From Micromonospora halotolerans (GTDB lineage: Bacteria > Actinomycetota > Actinomycetes > Mycobacteriales > Micromonosporaceae), in NCBI RefSeq assembly GCF_032108445.1, contig NZ_CP134876.1, positions 5,270,001 through 5,334,000 of the forward strand: a DNA stretch of 64,000 nt. Direction: 5' to 3'. Under the pieces are notes generated by a model. It saw only the letters and a list, made by a program, of their open reading frames with translations. It was not told the DNA's origin and made no database searches. Positions 49,314-56,541 of the stretch are shown one piece after another. Numbering within the stretch: the first letter of the stretch is position 1; every line of letters starts with the position of its first letter. Position numbers and translations under genes: made by a program.

Positions 49314-49952
49314 ATGACGACCGGGCAGCCATCCAGACGCCGTGACCGGCGGCGCGCGGTGCGCGTCGGGCTCGCGGTCGGCGCGGTCGCGGCCGTACTC
49401 GCCCTCGCCGTGCTCGTCGTGCCGCTGCTGTTGCCGCCGGGCCCGCGCCCGCCGTTCCAGCTCCCCGTGTCGTGCGGCGAGACCTGGCGGCTGGGCACCT
49501 ATCCCGGCCACGACGACTTCGACGTCGACCTGTTTCCCACAGCGGGCGAGGCGTGGGGGCGGCCGGTGCTCGCGTCGCATGACGGCACGGTCACCGTGGC
49601 GGGGATCAACGGGTCGCTGGGTGGGCGTACCCCGGAGAACCCGAAGGGTCCGCGCGGTCGGGGCGGAGGCTACTGGGTGAAGATCGACCACGGCGGCAAA
49701 TGGGAGACGCAGTACCTGCACCTGCTCGAACCGCCGCTGGTCCGGGCCGGACAGCGGGTCGCCCGTGGTGAGCAGCTCGGGCGGGTGGGCAGCACCGGCG
49801 ACTCCGGCGCGCCACACCTGCACTACGAGCAGCACCGGGGCTGGGAGAAGGTCGAAACCTGGTTCGACGGCTCACCTTCGGGCATCACCCAGGACGACAC
49901 CGAGTACAGCGTCACGCTGACGAGCAACAACTGCCCCGCCCGCCAGCGATGA
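49314..49952 (+). CDS. M23-family peptidase-like membrane-anchored protein
   Basis: The protein has 212 residues with one membrane helix (about 21-43, VGLAVGAVAAVLALAVLVVPLLL). The LytM/M23 fold is clear: YPGHDDFDVDLF for the H-x3-D zinc site, GRPVLASHDGTVTVAG, GYWVKIDHGGKWETQYLHL and APHLHYEQ with H-x-H. M23 enzymes cut peptidoglycan cross-bridges or act as amidase activators; with the zinc motifs present it may be active. An ATG at 49302 would add four residues. The neighbours give no functional clue. Confidence 0.82.
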   Translation: MTTGQPSRRRDRRRAVRVGLAVGAVAAVLALAVLVVPLLLPPGPRPPFQLPVSCGETWRLGTYPGHDDFDVDLFPTAGEAWGRPVLASHDGTVTVAGINGSLGGRTPENPKGPRGRGGGYWVKIDHGGKWETQYLHLLEPPLVRAGQRVARGEQLGRVGSTGDSGAPHLHYEQHRGWEKVETWFDGSPSGITQDDTEYSVTLTSNNCPARQR

Positions 49953-49995
49953 AAATCGCTGTCCGGTTGCCGGAGCGCGGTGCTAGACAGCCGGG

Positions 49996-50210
49996 GTGGA
50001 CAAGCCCCTGGAGTTTCCCGATCTCCTGCGGCTGATCGACGAGCGGTCGACCGCCTTCTGAGCCGCGGTCGCCGCCGCGCCCGACCTCGACGTGCCGGTG
50101 CCGACCGGCCCTGAGTGGACGCCTGGTTCTCGCCCTGTACGGCCGCATTCCGGTGGACTCCCTGAAGCTAGACGGCGGCCCGCGTCTCTTCGACCTGCTC
50201 ATCGGACTGG
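49996..50210 (+). pseudogene. Internally deleted maleylpyruvate-isomerase-family mycothiol enzyme
   Basis: The N-terminal reading VDKPLEFPDLLRLIDERSTAF stops at TGA (50059-50061) exactly where Arg (CGA) is expected, and then continues AAVAAAPDLDVPVPTGPEW. Shortly afterwards another frame gives RLVLALYGRIPVDSLKLDG, the C-terminal end of the same family. So about 40 N-terminal and 30 C-terminal codons remain with the middle deleted. The family (MDMPI) normally has 200-260 residues. Between 49953 and 50539 nothing else convincing is seen except a doubtful minus-strand ORF. Confidence 0.72.
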
Positions 50211-50491
50211 ATGTGGTAGCCGTAGGGCGGGCCGTCCGCGGAGCGCCAGTCGTCCGGATCGGGCCGGGTCAGGCCTTCGGCGGTCATCTCCTCCACCACG
50301 ATCGGCTCGACGCGTTCAGCCGGGCACGGACTCAGGACGCTCACGGCTGTTCCACCACAGGCGAGGAGTAGACAGCACCCCACCTCGCCGCGCCACCCCT
50401 TGTGATAGCTTCTGCGTCGCTGTGCGCTACTGCGAACTGAGGAGGTGAGACCGATCAACGCTGTGACAGGTCGGGGCTCCCTCCCTTGCAT
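50168..50491 (-). CDS. Doubtful small hypothetical protein
   Basis: A 107-codon minus-strand ORF contains GCCLLLACGGTAVSVL, which looks like a lipobox-type stretch, followed by an acidic tail VEEMTAEGLTRPDPDDWRSADG. A shorter start at the GTG near 50383 is possible. It overlaps the 3' end of the mycothiol-enzyme pseudogene. No ribosome binding site is convincing and no family is recognised, so it may not be expressed. Confidence 0.3.
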   Translation of the reverse strand: MQGREPRPVTALIGLTSSVRSSAQRRRSYHKGWRGEVGCCLLLACGGTAVSVLSPCPAERVEPIVVEEMTAEGLTRPDPDDWRSADGPPYGYHIQSDEQVEETRAAV

Positions 50492-50539
50492 GGCCTAGGG
50501 AGTGCCCGCAGAAGGCATTCCGAAAGGCTTGGAAACGCT

Positions 50540-51271
50540 GTGCGCTTCACTTCTGAAACGTCGTTCGACGGCATCTCCGAACAGCTCTTCACCCTCGGCG
50601 ACATTCCCGGCGTGCTGTGGACGCCGGAAGGTGCCACCGGCGCCCGTCCCCTCATCCTGATGGGGCACGGCGGCGGTCAGCACAAGAAGGCCCCCGGCAT
50701 TCTGGCCCGTGCACGCCGCTTCGTCGCGGATCGTGGTTTCGCGGTTGCGGCGGTGGATGTGCCCGGCCACGGTGACCGGCCGAAGGACGACGAGCTCAAC
50801 CGGATCGCGACCGAGAACCAGGCTCGCGCGGATGCCGGCGAGGACCTGGCCCCGCTGATCGCGGGTTTCCAGGCGCTCGTGGCCCGCCGGACCGTCCCGG
50901 AATGGCGCGCGGTCCTGGACGCGGTCCAGCATCTCGAGTACGTGGGCCCCGGTCCGGTGGGCTACTGGGGTGTGTCGTTGGGTTGCGGGCTGGGGGTTCC
51001 GTTCGTCGCCGCCGAACCGCGGGTCCGTGCCGCGGTGCTCGGTCTGGGCGGGGCGCTGGCCTCGGCGGAGGCCGCCGCGCGGATCACCGTCCCGGTGGAG
51101 TTCCTGCTGCAGTGGGACGACGAGCGGGTGCCGCGGGCCCAGGCCCTGGCGCTGTTCGACGCCCTGGCGTCGACCGAGAAGAGCCTGCACGCCAACCCCG
51201 GTAGACACGGGGAGATCCCGGCCTTCGAGCTGGACAGCACGCTGCGGTTCTTCGCCCGGCACCTGGGCTGA
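50540..51271 (+). CDS. Alpha/beta-hydrolase (dienelactone-hydrolase-like)
   Basis: The 243-residue cytoplasmic hydrolase has PLILMGHGGGQHKK (oxyanion region), VAAVDVPGHGDRP, GYWGVSLGCGLGVPFV with nucleophile Ser in G-x-S-x-G, FLLQWDDERVPRAQAL with the acidic residue, and NPGRHGEIPAFE with the catalytic His. This is the complete Ser-Asp-His set. The GTG at 50540 is chosen; an ATG at 50486 would add 18 residues without family similarity. The substrate is unknown. A strong bidirectional terminator follows. Confidence 0.83.
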   Translation: MRFTSETSFDGISEQLFTLGDIPGVLWTPEGATGARPLILMGHGGGQHKKAPGILARARRFVADRGFAVAAVDVPGHGDRPKDDELNRIATENQARADAGEDLAPLIAGFQALVARRTVPEWRAVLDAVQHLEYVGPGPVGYWGVSLGCGLGVPFVAAEPRVRAAVLGLGGALASAEAAARITVPVEFLLQWDDERVPRAQALALFDALASTEKSLHANPGRHGEIPAFELDSTLRFFARHLG

Positions 51272-51288
51272 CATCGGAGATCCGCGCT

Positions 51289-51320
51289 GCGCCGATCGGG
51301 ATCCCGGTCCCGATCGGCGC
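51289..51320. terminator. Bidirectional terminator between convergent genes
   Basis: A perfect 13-bp stem (51289-51301 with 51308-51320) and a 6-nt loop lies between the stops at 51271 (+) and 51335 (-). Confidence 0.82.
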
Positions 51321-51334
51321 GGTCAGCGGACCGG

Positions 51335-52120
51335 TCAGCCGCGAACACCGGCCGCCGTCTGCCCCAGCCGCTCGGCCAGGAACGCCTCCCAGGTGCGCAC
51401 GCCGAGGGTGGCGTCGGGGCGGGCCAGGTTGTCCCCGTTCCGGTACGCCCGGCCAGCCTTGCCCGGCAGGCGGACCGGCAGCCGCAGCCGCCGCCGGCCC
51501 ACGGTCGCCAGGTAACCGGTGACCAGCTCGTCCAGGCCGTACACGCGAGGGCCAGCCAGTTCGGGCACCAGGCCGGCCGGTGCACCCAGCGTCAGCGCGA
51601 CCATCCGTTCCGCCACCTCGCGGGCGTCGACCGGCTGCAGCCGCAGCCCGCCGGGGACCGGTACGACCGGCAGCTTCGCCATCTTCTCCACCATCGTCAG
51701 CACCAGGTCGTGGAACTGGGCGGCGCGGATCGTCGTCCACGGCACGCCCGACGCGGCGACAGCCCGCTCGGCGTCCCGCTTGGACCGCAGCCAGGCCAGC
51801 GGCACCCGGTCCGCCCCGATTGCCGAGATGTGCACGAGGTGCCCCACGCCGGCGCGCCGGGCGGCGTCGACCAGGTGGCGGGTGGCCACGTCGTCGCCCT
51901 TCGGGCCGCCGGCCAGGTGCAGCACGGTGCCGACTCCGCGTACCGCCGGATCGATGCCCTCGCCGGTGAGCAGGTCGGCGGTCACGTGCGTGACGCCGTC
52001 GCCGGGCCGGCCCCCGTGGCGGCTGAGCACGCGCACCGGGTGGCCGGCCTCGCGCAGCAGGGGCACGACCAGCCGGCCGAGGGTGCCGGTGCCGCCGGTG
52101 ACCAGGATGGGTGCGTTCAT
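51335..52120 (-). CDS. NmrA/SDR-like NAD(P)-binding protein, ECF41 partner
   Basis: The 261-residue atypical short-chain dehydrogenase has VTGGTGTLGRLVVPLL as dinucleotide-binding motif, VLHLAGGPKGDD, and HLVHISAIGADRVPLAW where the YxxxK catalytic pair of classical SDRs is missing. ECF41 sigma factors are characteristically encoded beside a carboxymuconolactone decarboxylase, oxidoreductase or epimerase gene (the COE partner), and this gene is divergent from one. It is therefore likely the regulated partner. Its promoter carries GGTCACA-N16-GGTC. Confidence 0.85.
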   Translation of the reverse strand: MNAPILVTGGTGTLGRLVVPLLREAGHPVRVLSRHGGRPGDGVTHVTADLLTGEGIDPAVRGVGTVLHLAGGPKGDDVATRHLVDAARRAGVGHLVHISAIGADRVPLAWLRSKRDAERAVAASGVPWTTIRAAQFHDLVLTMVEKMAKLPVVPVPGGLRLQPVDAREVAERMVALTLGAPAGLVPELAGPRVYGLDELVTGYLATVGRRRLRLPVRLPGKAGRAYRNGDNLARPDATLGVRTWEAFLAERLGQTAAGVRG

Positions 52121-52167
52121 GTCGTCCTCCGTGTCGAAGAGCCGCTTCGTTTCGGCTTCACCGGCTC

Positions 52168-52242
52168 GACCCGCGGGAGGCGGCAGGTGTGACCGGAGTG
52201 AGCGGCGTCACCTCCGGTCACACGGGCGGGCCGGCCGGGGTC
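52168..52242. promoter_or_regulatory. Back-to-back ECF41-type promoters
   Basis: A perfect 12-bp inverted repeat (52187-52198 with 52212-52223) sits between the two divergent starts. Each arm contains GGTCACA facing outward, followed after exactly 16 nt by GGTC (52239-52242 on plus; 52171-52168 on minus). The described ECF41 promoter is TGTCACA-N16-CGTC. Both the sigma gene and its partner thus appear to be controlled by the sigma factor. Confidence 0.7.
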
Positions 52243-52275
52243 GGTCAACCGGAACCCGCGAGGAAGGATGGGGAC

Positions 52276-53154
52276 ATGGGCGAGGACACCTGGCTGGCCG
52301 AACGGTTCGAGCAGCAGCGGCCGCAGTTGCGGGCGGTGGCCTACCGGATGCTCGGCTCGGTGAGCGAGGCCGAGGACGCCGTGCAGGAGACGTGGTTGCG
52401 GCTCGCCCGCGCCGACACCGCCGACGTCGACAACCTGGCCGCCTGGTTGACCACGGTGGTCGCCCGGGTCTGCCTGAACACCCTGCGGGCGCGCGCCGCC
52501 CGCCGCGAGGACCCCCTCGACGTACGCCTGCCCGACCCGGTCGTCGAGGTCACCGGGGCGGACGGCGATCCGGCGCACGCCGCGGTGCTGGCCGACTCGG
52601 TCGGGCTGGCGCTGCTGGTGGTCCTGGACACCCTCACCCCGAGCGAGCGGCTCGCCTTCGTGCTCCACGACATGTTCGGCGTGCCCTTCGAGGAGATCGG
52701 CGCGCTGGTCGACCGGTCGCCGGCCGCCGCCCGGCAGCTCGCCAGCCGTGCCCGCCGCCGGGTCCGCGGCCAGGCGCCCGCGCCCGACCCGGACCTGGCT
52801 CGCCAGCGGGAGGTGGTCGACGCGTTCCTGGCCGCCGCCCGGGAGGGTGACTTCGACGGGCTGGTGGCCGTGCTGCACCCCGACGTGGTGCTGCGCTCCG
52901 ACGGCGGGACCGCCCGGGCCCGGCACTCCACCGTGCTCACCGGCGCGCGGGTGGTCGCCGCGCAGGCCACCACGTTCGGCCGGTTCTCGCCGTTCGCCCG
53001 GCCGGTGCTGGTCAACGGCGCCGCCGGGGTGCTGGTCAGCGCGGCCGGCCGGCCGCTGTCGGTGATGGCGTTCACGGTGACCGGTGGGCGGATCGCCGCC
53101 ATCGACGTGATCGCCGACCCGGAGCGACTGGCCGCTCTCGACCTCGCCGGCTGA
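52276..53154 (+). CDS. ECF41-type (SigJ-like) RNA polymerase sigma factor with SnoaL-like C-terminal domain
   Basis: The protein has 292 residues. Region 2 has LRAVAYRMLGSVSEAEDAVQETWLRL, region 4 has LTPSERLAFVLHDMFGVPFEEIGALVDRSPAAARQLASRARRR in two adjoining parts, and residues about 175-290 form an NTF2/SnoaL-like domain (DAFLAAAREGDFDGLVAVLHPDVV). In ECF41 factors this extension replaces an anti-sigma factor and tunes activity. ATG 52276 has GAGGAAGG upstream. It probably activates its own promoter and that of the divergent NmrA-like gene. Confidence 0.9.
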   Translation: MGEDTWLAERFEQQRPQLRAVAYRMLGSVSEAEDAVQETWLRLARADTADVDNLAAWLTTVVARVCLNTLRARAARREDPLDVRLPDPVVEVTGADGDPAHAAVLADSVGLALLVVLDTLTPSERLAFVLHDMFGVPFEEIGALVDRSPAAARQLASRARRRVRGQAPAPDPDLARQREVVDAFLAAAREGDFDGLVAVLHPDVVLRSDGGTARARHSTVLTGARVVAAQATTFGRFSPFARPVLVNGAAGVLVSAAGRPLSVMAFTVTGGRIAAIDVIADPERLAALDLAG

Positions 53155-53208
53155 TCCCGGTGCCGACGGCCGACCCCGGTGCGCGGAGCCGGCCGGCCCG
53201 GGTCGGCG

Positions 53209-54108
53209 TCAGGGGACGATGACCAGGTTGGCCATGTCGACCACGGGCCGGAAGCCGAGCTTGGCGTAGATCCGGTTCGAGGTCGGGTTGGCCTGGTCGG
53301 TGAACAGGCACACCCGCGCCCCCTCGGCCCGCAAAAGCCCGGACACCTCGGCCACGGCGTTGCTGGCCCAGCCGTGCCCGCGCTGCTCCGGCGGGGTGTA
53401 CACCGGGCCGATGCGCGCCACGCCGAACGACGGCGGGTTGGCGGCGGTGAGGTGCACCCGCCGACCCGCCTCGTCGGTCCAGAACCACAGCCGTCCGCCG
53501 CGGATCCGGCGCAGCAGCTCGGCGTGGTCGGGGGTCTCGTGCGCGCTGACCCCGCGCGGGCGGCCCGCCTGCTCGTCGGCGTCGGCCATGAACGCCTCGA
53601 ACCACTCGGCGGCCAGGTCGACGTCGTCCTCGGTCGCGACGGCCAGGGAGCCGGGTACCCGCGCCGGTGCCACCAGCTCACCCAGCTCGTGCAGCCGGGT
53701 GTGCTGCGCGACCTCGACCCGACCGCCACCGAGCCGGGCCACCTCCGCCGCGCACCGCCGCACCGCGGGCAGCGCGCCGTTGACGGCGCGTACCTCCTCC
53801 CCGCGCTCGTGCCACTCCCGGGCCAGCGCCACGGCCGCCTCGTCGGGCATCGGCAGGAGGTAGGGCGGGCGCGGCGCGAAGGGCGCCGCCCGCATGCCGG
53901 CCCCGACGACCTCGCCGGAGGCGTCCCGGACCACCAGCCACCAGTCGTCCTCGGGCGGCGCGATCCCGTCGGCCCGCCGGGCCATCTGCCGATGCGCGAC
54001 GGTGGCCACCACCGTGCCGACCACGGGGTTCGCCGCCAGGTGGTCACCGGCCGCCGCAAGGAACTCGGCCGGGTCGGTGTGGAAGTGCAGGGTCGGTGCG
54101 TCGCTCAT
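53209..54108 (-). CDS. GNAT-family N-acetyltransferase
   Basis: The protein has 299 residues. The C-terminal GNAT domain includes the acetyl-CoA-binding loop TPPEQRGHGWASNAVAEVSGL (motif A, Q/R-x-x-G-x-G/A) and ANPTSNRIYAKLGFRPV. The N-terminal half is a degenerate second GNAT-like domain, as in many double-domain actinobacterial acetyltransferases. The acceptor is unknown. It is convergent with the sigma factor; an imperfect GC hairpin lies around 53165-53213. Confidence 0.85.
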   Translation of the reverse strand: MSDAPTLHFHTDPAEFLAAAGDHLAANPVVGTVVATVAHRQMARRADGIAPPEDDWWLVVRDASGEVVGAGMRAAPFAPRPPYLLPMPDEAAVALAREWHERGEEVRAVNGALPAVRRCAAEVARLGGGRVEVAQHTRLHELGELVAPARVPGSLAVATEDDVDLAAEWFEAFMADADEQAGRPRGVSAHETPDHAELLRRIRGGRLWFWTDEAGRRVHLTAANPPSFGVARIGPVYTPPEQRGHGWASNAVAEVSGLLRAEGARVCLFTDQANPTSNRIYAKLGFRPVVDMANLVIVP

Positions 54109-54259
54109 CCGCGCACGGTAGCCCGCTCCCCGGGCGCGGCCGTACCGGATTTCCGGCGGCCATTTTCGTCTTCGCCGCCGGGCCCGCCGCCGGCCCGGTG
54201 ATGCCAGCCTGGTACGCGGGCGGCGTGCCGGAGCGGGCCAAGCGCGAGCAGCAGGCGCA

Positions 54260-54283
54260 GCCGTCGGCTGATCAGCCGACGGC
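54260..54283. repeat. Perfect 24-bp palindrome in an intergenic region
   Basis: Positions 54260-54271 are the exact reverse complement of 54272-54283; the centre is CTGATCAG. With no loop it is poor as a terminator and better as a protein-binding site. The 54109-54370 gap holds no convincing gene; this palindrome lies about 152 nt upstream of the acetyltransferase start. Confidence 0.5.
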
Positions 54284-54370
54284 GGTTGGCCGGTGGTTCG
54301 ACGCGAGAACACGGCTGAGGCGCCCGCATGACGCCGGCTGAGAAGGGCCGCGCGGGGGTGGCCTGCCGGC

Positions 54371-55210
54371 TCAGCCGAGGGCGAGCCTGCCGGTGATCCC
54401 CGCGGTGCCGCCGACCCGCACCAGCGTACCGTTCCGGCCGGTTCGGGCAGTGGCGATCACGGTTGAGGGTTGGCCGAGCGCGTCGCCCATGTCCACCGCC
54501 AGCGCGGACCCGCGGTGCTCGGCGAGGTGGGCGGCCAGGCAGGCCGTGCTGTTGGCGTTGGCGATGTCCTCCGGCACCCCGATCGAGGGGGCGAACATCC
54601 GGGCCGCGGCCCGCCCGTCACCGTCCGGCGTGCTGAACACGTAGCAGCCCAGCAGGCCCAGCCGCTCGCACGCCTCCCTCAGGCGGGTCAGGTCCGGGAC
54701 CAGTTCCGCCAGGGCGGCGCGGTCGGGGACCTGCACCAGCAGCCGTGGCCGGCCCACCGAGGCGACCCGGCACGGCGCGTCGGCGCGGATGCCCAGGGCG
54801 GACAGCACCGCTGCGCGCTCGGTCGGGGTGGGGCTGCGCAGCTCGACCGGGCCGGGGTCGAAGGTGGCCTCGTAGCAGCCGGCGCTCCGGGTGGCCCGGC
54901 CGAGGAAGGTCCGGTCGCCGGACCGCAGGACGGTCTCGTACGCCCGGGTGTCGGCCCGGTCGGCGAGCACCGCCAGCGCCGCCACCGTGCCGTGCCCGCA
55001 GGCCGGCAGCTCCCCGGCGGCGGTGAAGAACCGCAGCGACACCGCCCCGTCGCTGCCCGTGCCGAGGAACACCGCGTGCGAGGTGCCGGCCGCGACCGGC
55101 ACCGCGCGACGTTCGGCGTCGGTCAACGACGCCTCGTCCACCACCGCCGTCGGGCTCCCACCCCGCCCCGCCCGTCGGCAGGCGTGGACGATGGTGACCG
55201 CGAGGGTCAC
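54371..55210 (-). CDS. PhzF-family isomerase/epimerase-like protein
   Basis: The 279-residue enzyme has the two-domain diaminopimelate-epimerase-like fold. Typical phrases are present: GRGGSPTAVVDE near the N-terminus, GTSHAVFLG, LRFFTAAGELPACGHGTVAAL, and MFAPSIGVPEDIANANSTACLAAHL. The catalytic role of PhzF is isomerisation; the substrate here is unknown. The GTG start overlaps the permease stop by 4 bp (GTGA), so the two are co-translated. Confidence 0.85.
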   Translation of the reverse strand: MTLAVTIVHACRRAGRGGSPTAVVDEASLTDAERRAVPVAAGTSHAVFLGTGSDGAVSLRFFTAAGELPACGHGTVAALAVLADRADTRAYETVLRSGDRTFLGRATRSAGCYEATFDPGPVELRSPTPTERAAVLSALGIRADAPCRVASVGRPRLLVQVPDRAALAELVPDLTRLREACERLGLLGCYVFSTPDGDGRAAARMFAPSIGVPEDIANANSTACLAAHLAEHRGSALAVDMGDALGQPSTVIATARTGRNGTLVRVGGTAGITGRLALG

Positions 55211-56433
55211 GGACCCACCAGCAGGGCGGCCACCGTGGCCGCGGTGGCCAGCACGGCGAGCGCGGCGCTGGTGGCCACGAACCGGCCCAGCGGCACGGAC
55301 ACCCCGGCGGCCCGGCAGCGCTCGTACCAGATCAGTGTCGCCAGCGAGGCCCACGGCGTGGCGAGCGGGCCGACGTTGGTGCCGACCAGCAGGGCGAGCA
55401 GCTGGGTGTGCCGGTCGGCGGCGATGACCGCCTCGCCGGCCACGTACGCGGGCAGGTTGTTGACCACGTTGGCGAAGAGCGCGCCGACGCCGCCGGCCCG
55501 CAGCGCGCCCTCCGCGCCCGGGTCGGCGCCGATCAGCGTGCCCATCACGGTGTCCAGGCCGTGCCGGCCGATGGTCTGCACCACGAGGAACAGCCCGGTC
55601 ACGAAGACCAGCAGCCGCCACGGCACCAGCGCGAGCCGGAGGCTGCCCCGGGCGCGCACCGCGAACCCGGCGACCAGGATCGCGGCCGCCACCCCGGAGG
55701 CGAGTCCGATCTCGACCCCGGCCAGGATCCCGGCGACGAAGAGCAGGCAGGCGGCGAGCGCGGTGCGGTATAGCGCCCGGTCCGGCGGCACGTGCGGCGG
55801 CGGTGGGACGAACGGGTCGGCGCCCGCGCGGGCCGGCCGCCAGTACCACCACCACAGCAGCAGCATCGTGATCACGATGGCGACCAGCTGCGGCCACCAC
55901 ATCCGGGCCGCCCAGGGCACCGGCTCGAGGCCGATCCGGTCGCTGGCCAGGATGTTGGTCAGGTTGGACACCGGCAGCAGCAGGCTGGCCGTGTTGGCCA
56001 GCCACACGGTGGTCATCGCCAGCGGGGTCGGCGGCACGCCCAGCTTGCGGGCCAGGGCGATCATCACCGGGGTGAGCAGGACGGCGGTGGTGTCCAGGTT
56101 GAGCGCGATGGTGGTCACCGAGGCGAACCCGACGCACAGCCAGAACAGCGCCCGGTAGCTGCCCCGGGCGGTGATCGCCACCCGGGCGGCGAGCGCGTCG
56201 AACACCCCGGCCACCGCGGTCAGCTCGGCCAGCACCACCACCGTGCCGAGGAAGATCAGGATGGGCACGATCCGGCGTACGGTGGCCTCGGCGTCGGCCC
56301 GGGGGAGGAGTCCGGTCAGGACGCAGACGACGCCCACCACGGCCAGGCCCAGCGCGATCCAGTCCAGGACGTGCAGCCGGCCCCAGCGGGATCGGTCCGG
56401 TGCGGCGGACGGCGGCTCGCCCACGGTCTCCAC
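55207..56433 (-). CDS. ArsB/NhaD/SLC13-type ion permease
   Basis: The 408-residue integral membrane protein has about 11 helices. Two re-entrant-type motifs typical of the ion transporter superfamily are visible: ALNLDTTAVLLTPVMIALAR with WLANTASLLLPVSNLTNILA, and ANVVNNLPAYVAGEAVIA with LLVGTNVGPLATPWASLA. Such proteins move arsenite, Na+ or dicarboxylates. The ion is not determined. The GTG at 56433 has GAGGAT about 9 nt upstream. It forms an operon with the PhzF-like gene. Confidence 0.82.
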   Translation of the reverse strand: METVGEPPSAAPDRSRWGRLHVLDWIALGLAVVGVVCVLTGLLPRADAEATVRRIVPILIFLGTVVVLAELTAVAGVFDALAARVAITARGSYRALFWLCVGFASVTTIALNLDTTAVLLTPVMIALARKLGVPPTPLAMTTVWLANTASLLLPVSNLTNILASDRIGLEPVPWAARMWWPQLVAIVITMLLLWWWYWRPARAGADPFVPPPPHVPPDRALYRTALAACLLFVAGILAGVEIGLASGVAAAILVAGFAVRARGSLRLALVPWRLLVFVTGLFLVVQTIGRHGLDTVMGTLIGADPGAEGALRAGGVGALFANVVNNLPAYVAGEAVIAADRHTQLLALLVGTNVGPLATPWASLATLIWYERCRAAGVSVPLGRFVATSAALAVLATAATVAALLVGP

Positions 56434-56541
56434 GAGCGATGATCCTCGCACACCCCCGCCCGGCCGGACCGGCCCGACGCGAGCGGCCCGGCGGCTGCCG
56501 TGGGTGTCCACGGATTGACGGTCAGTGGCCATAATGATCGG

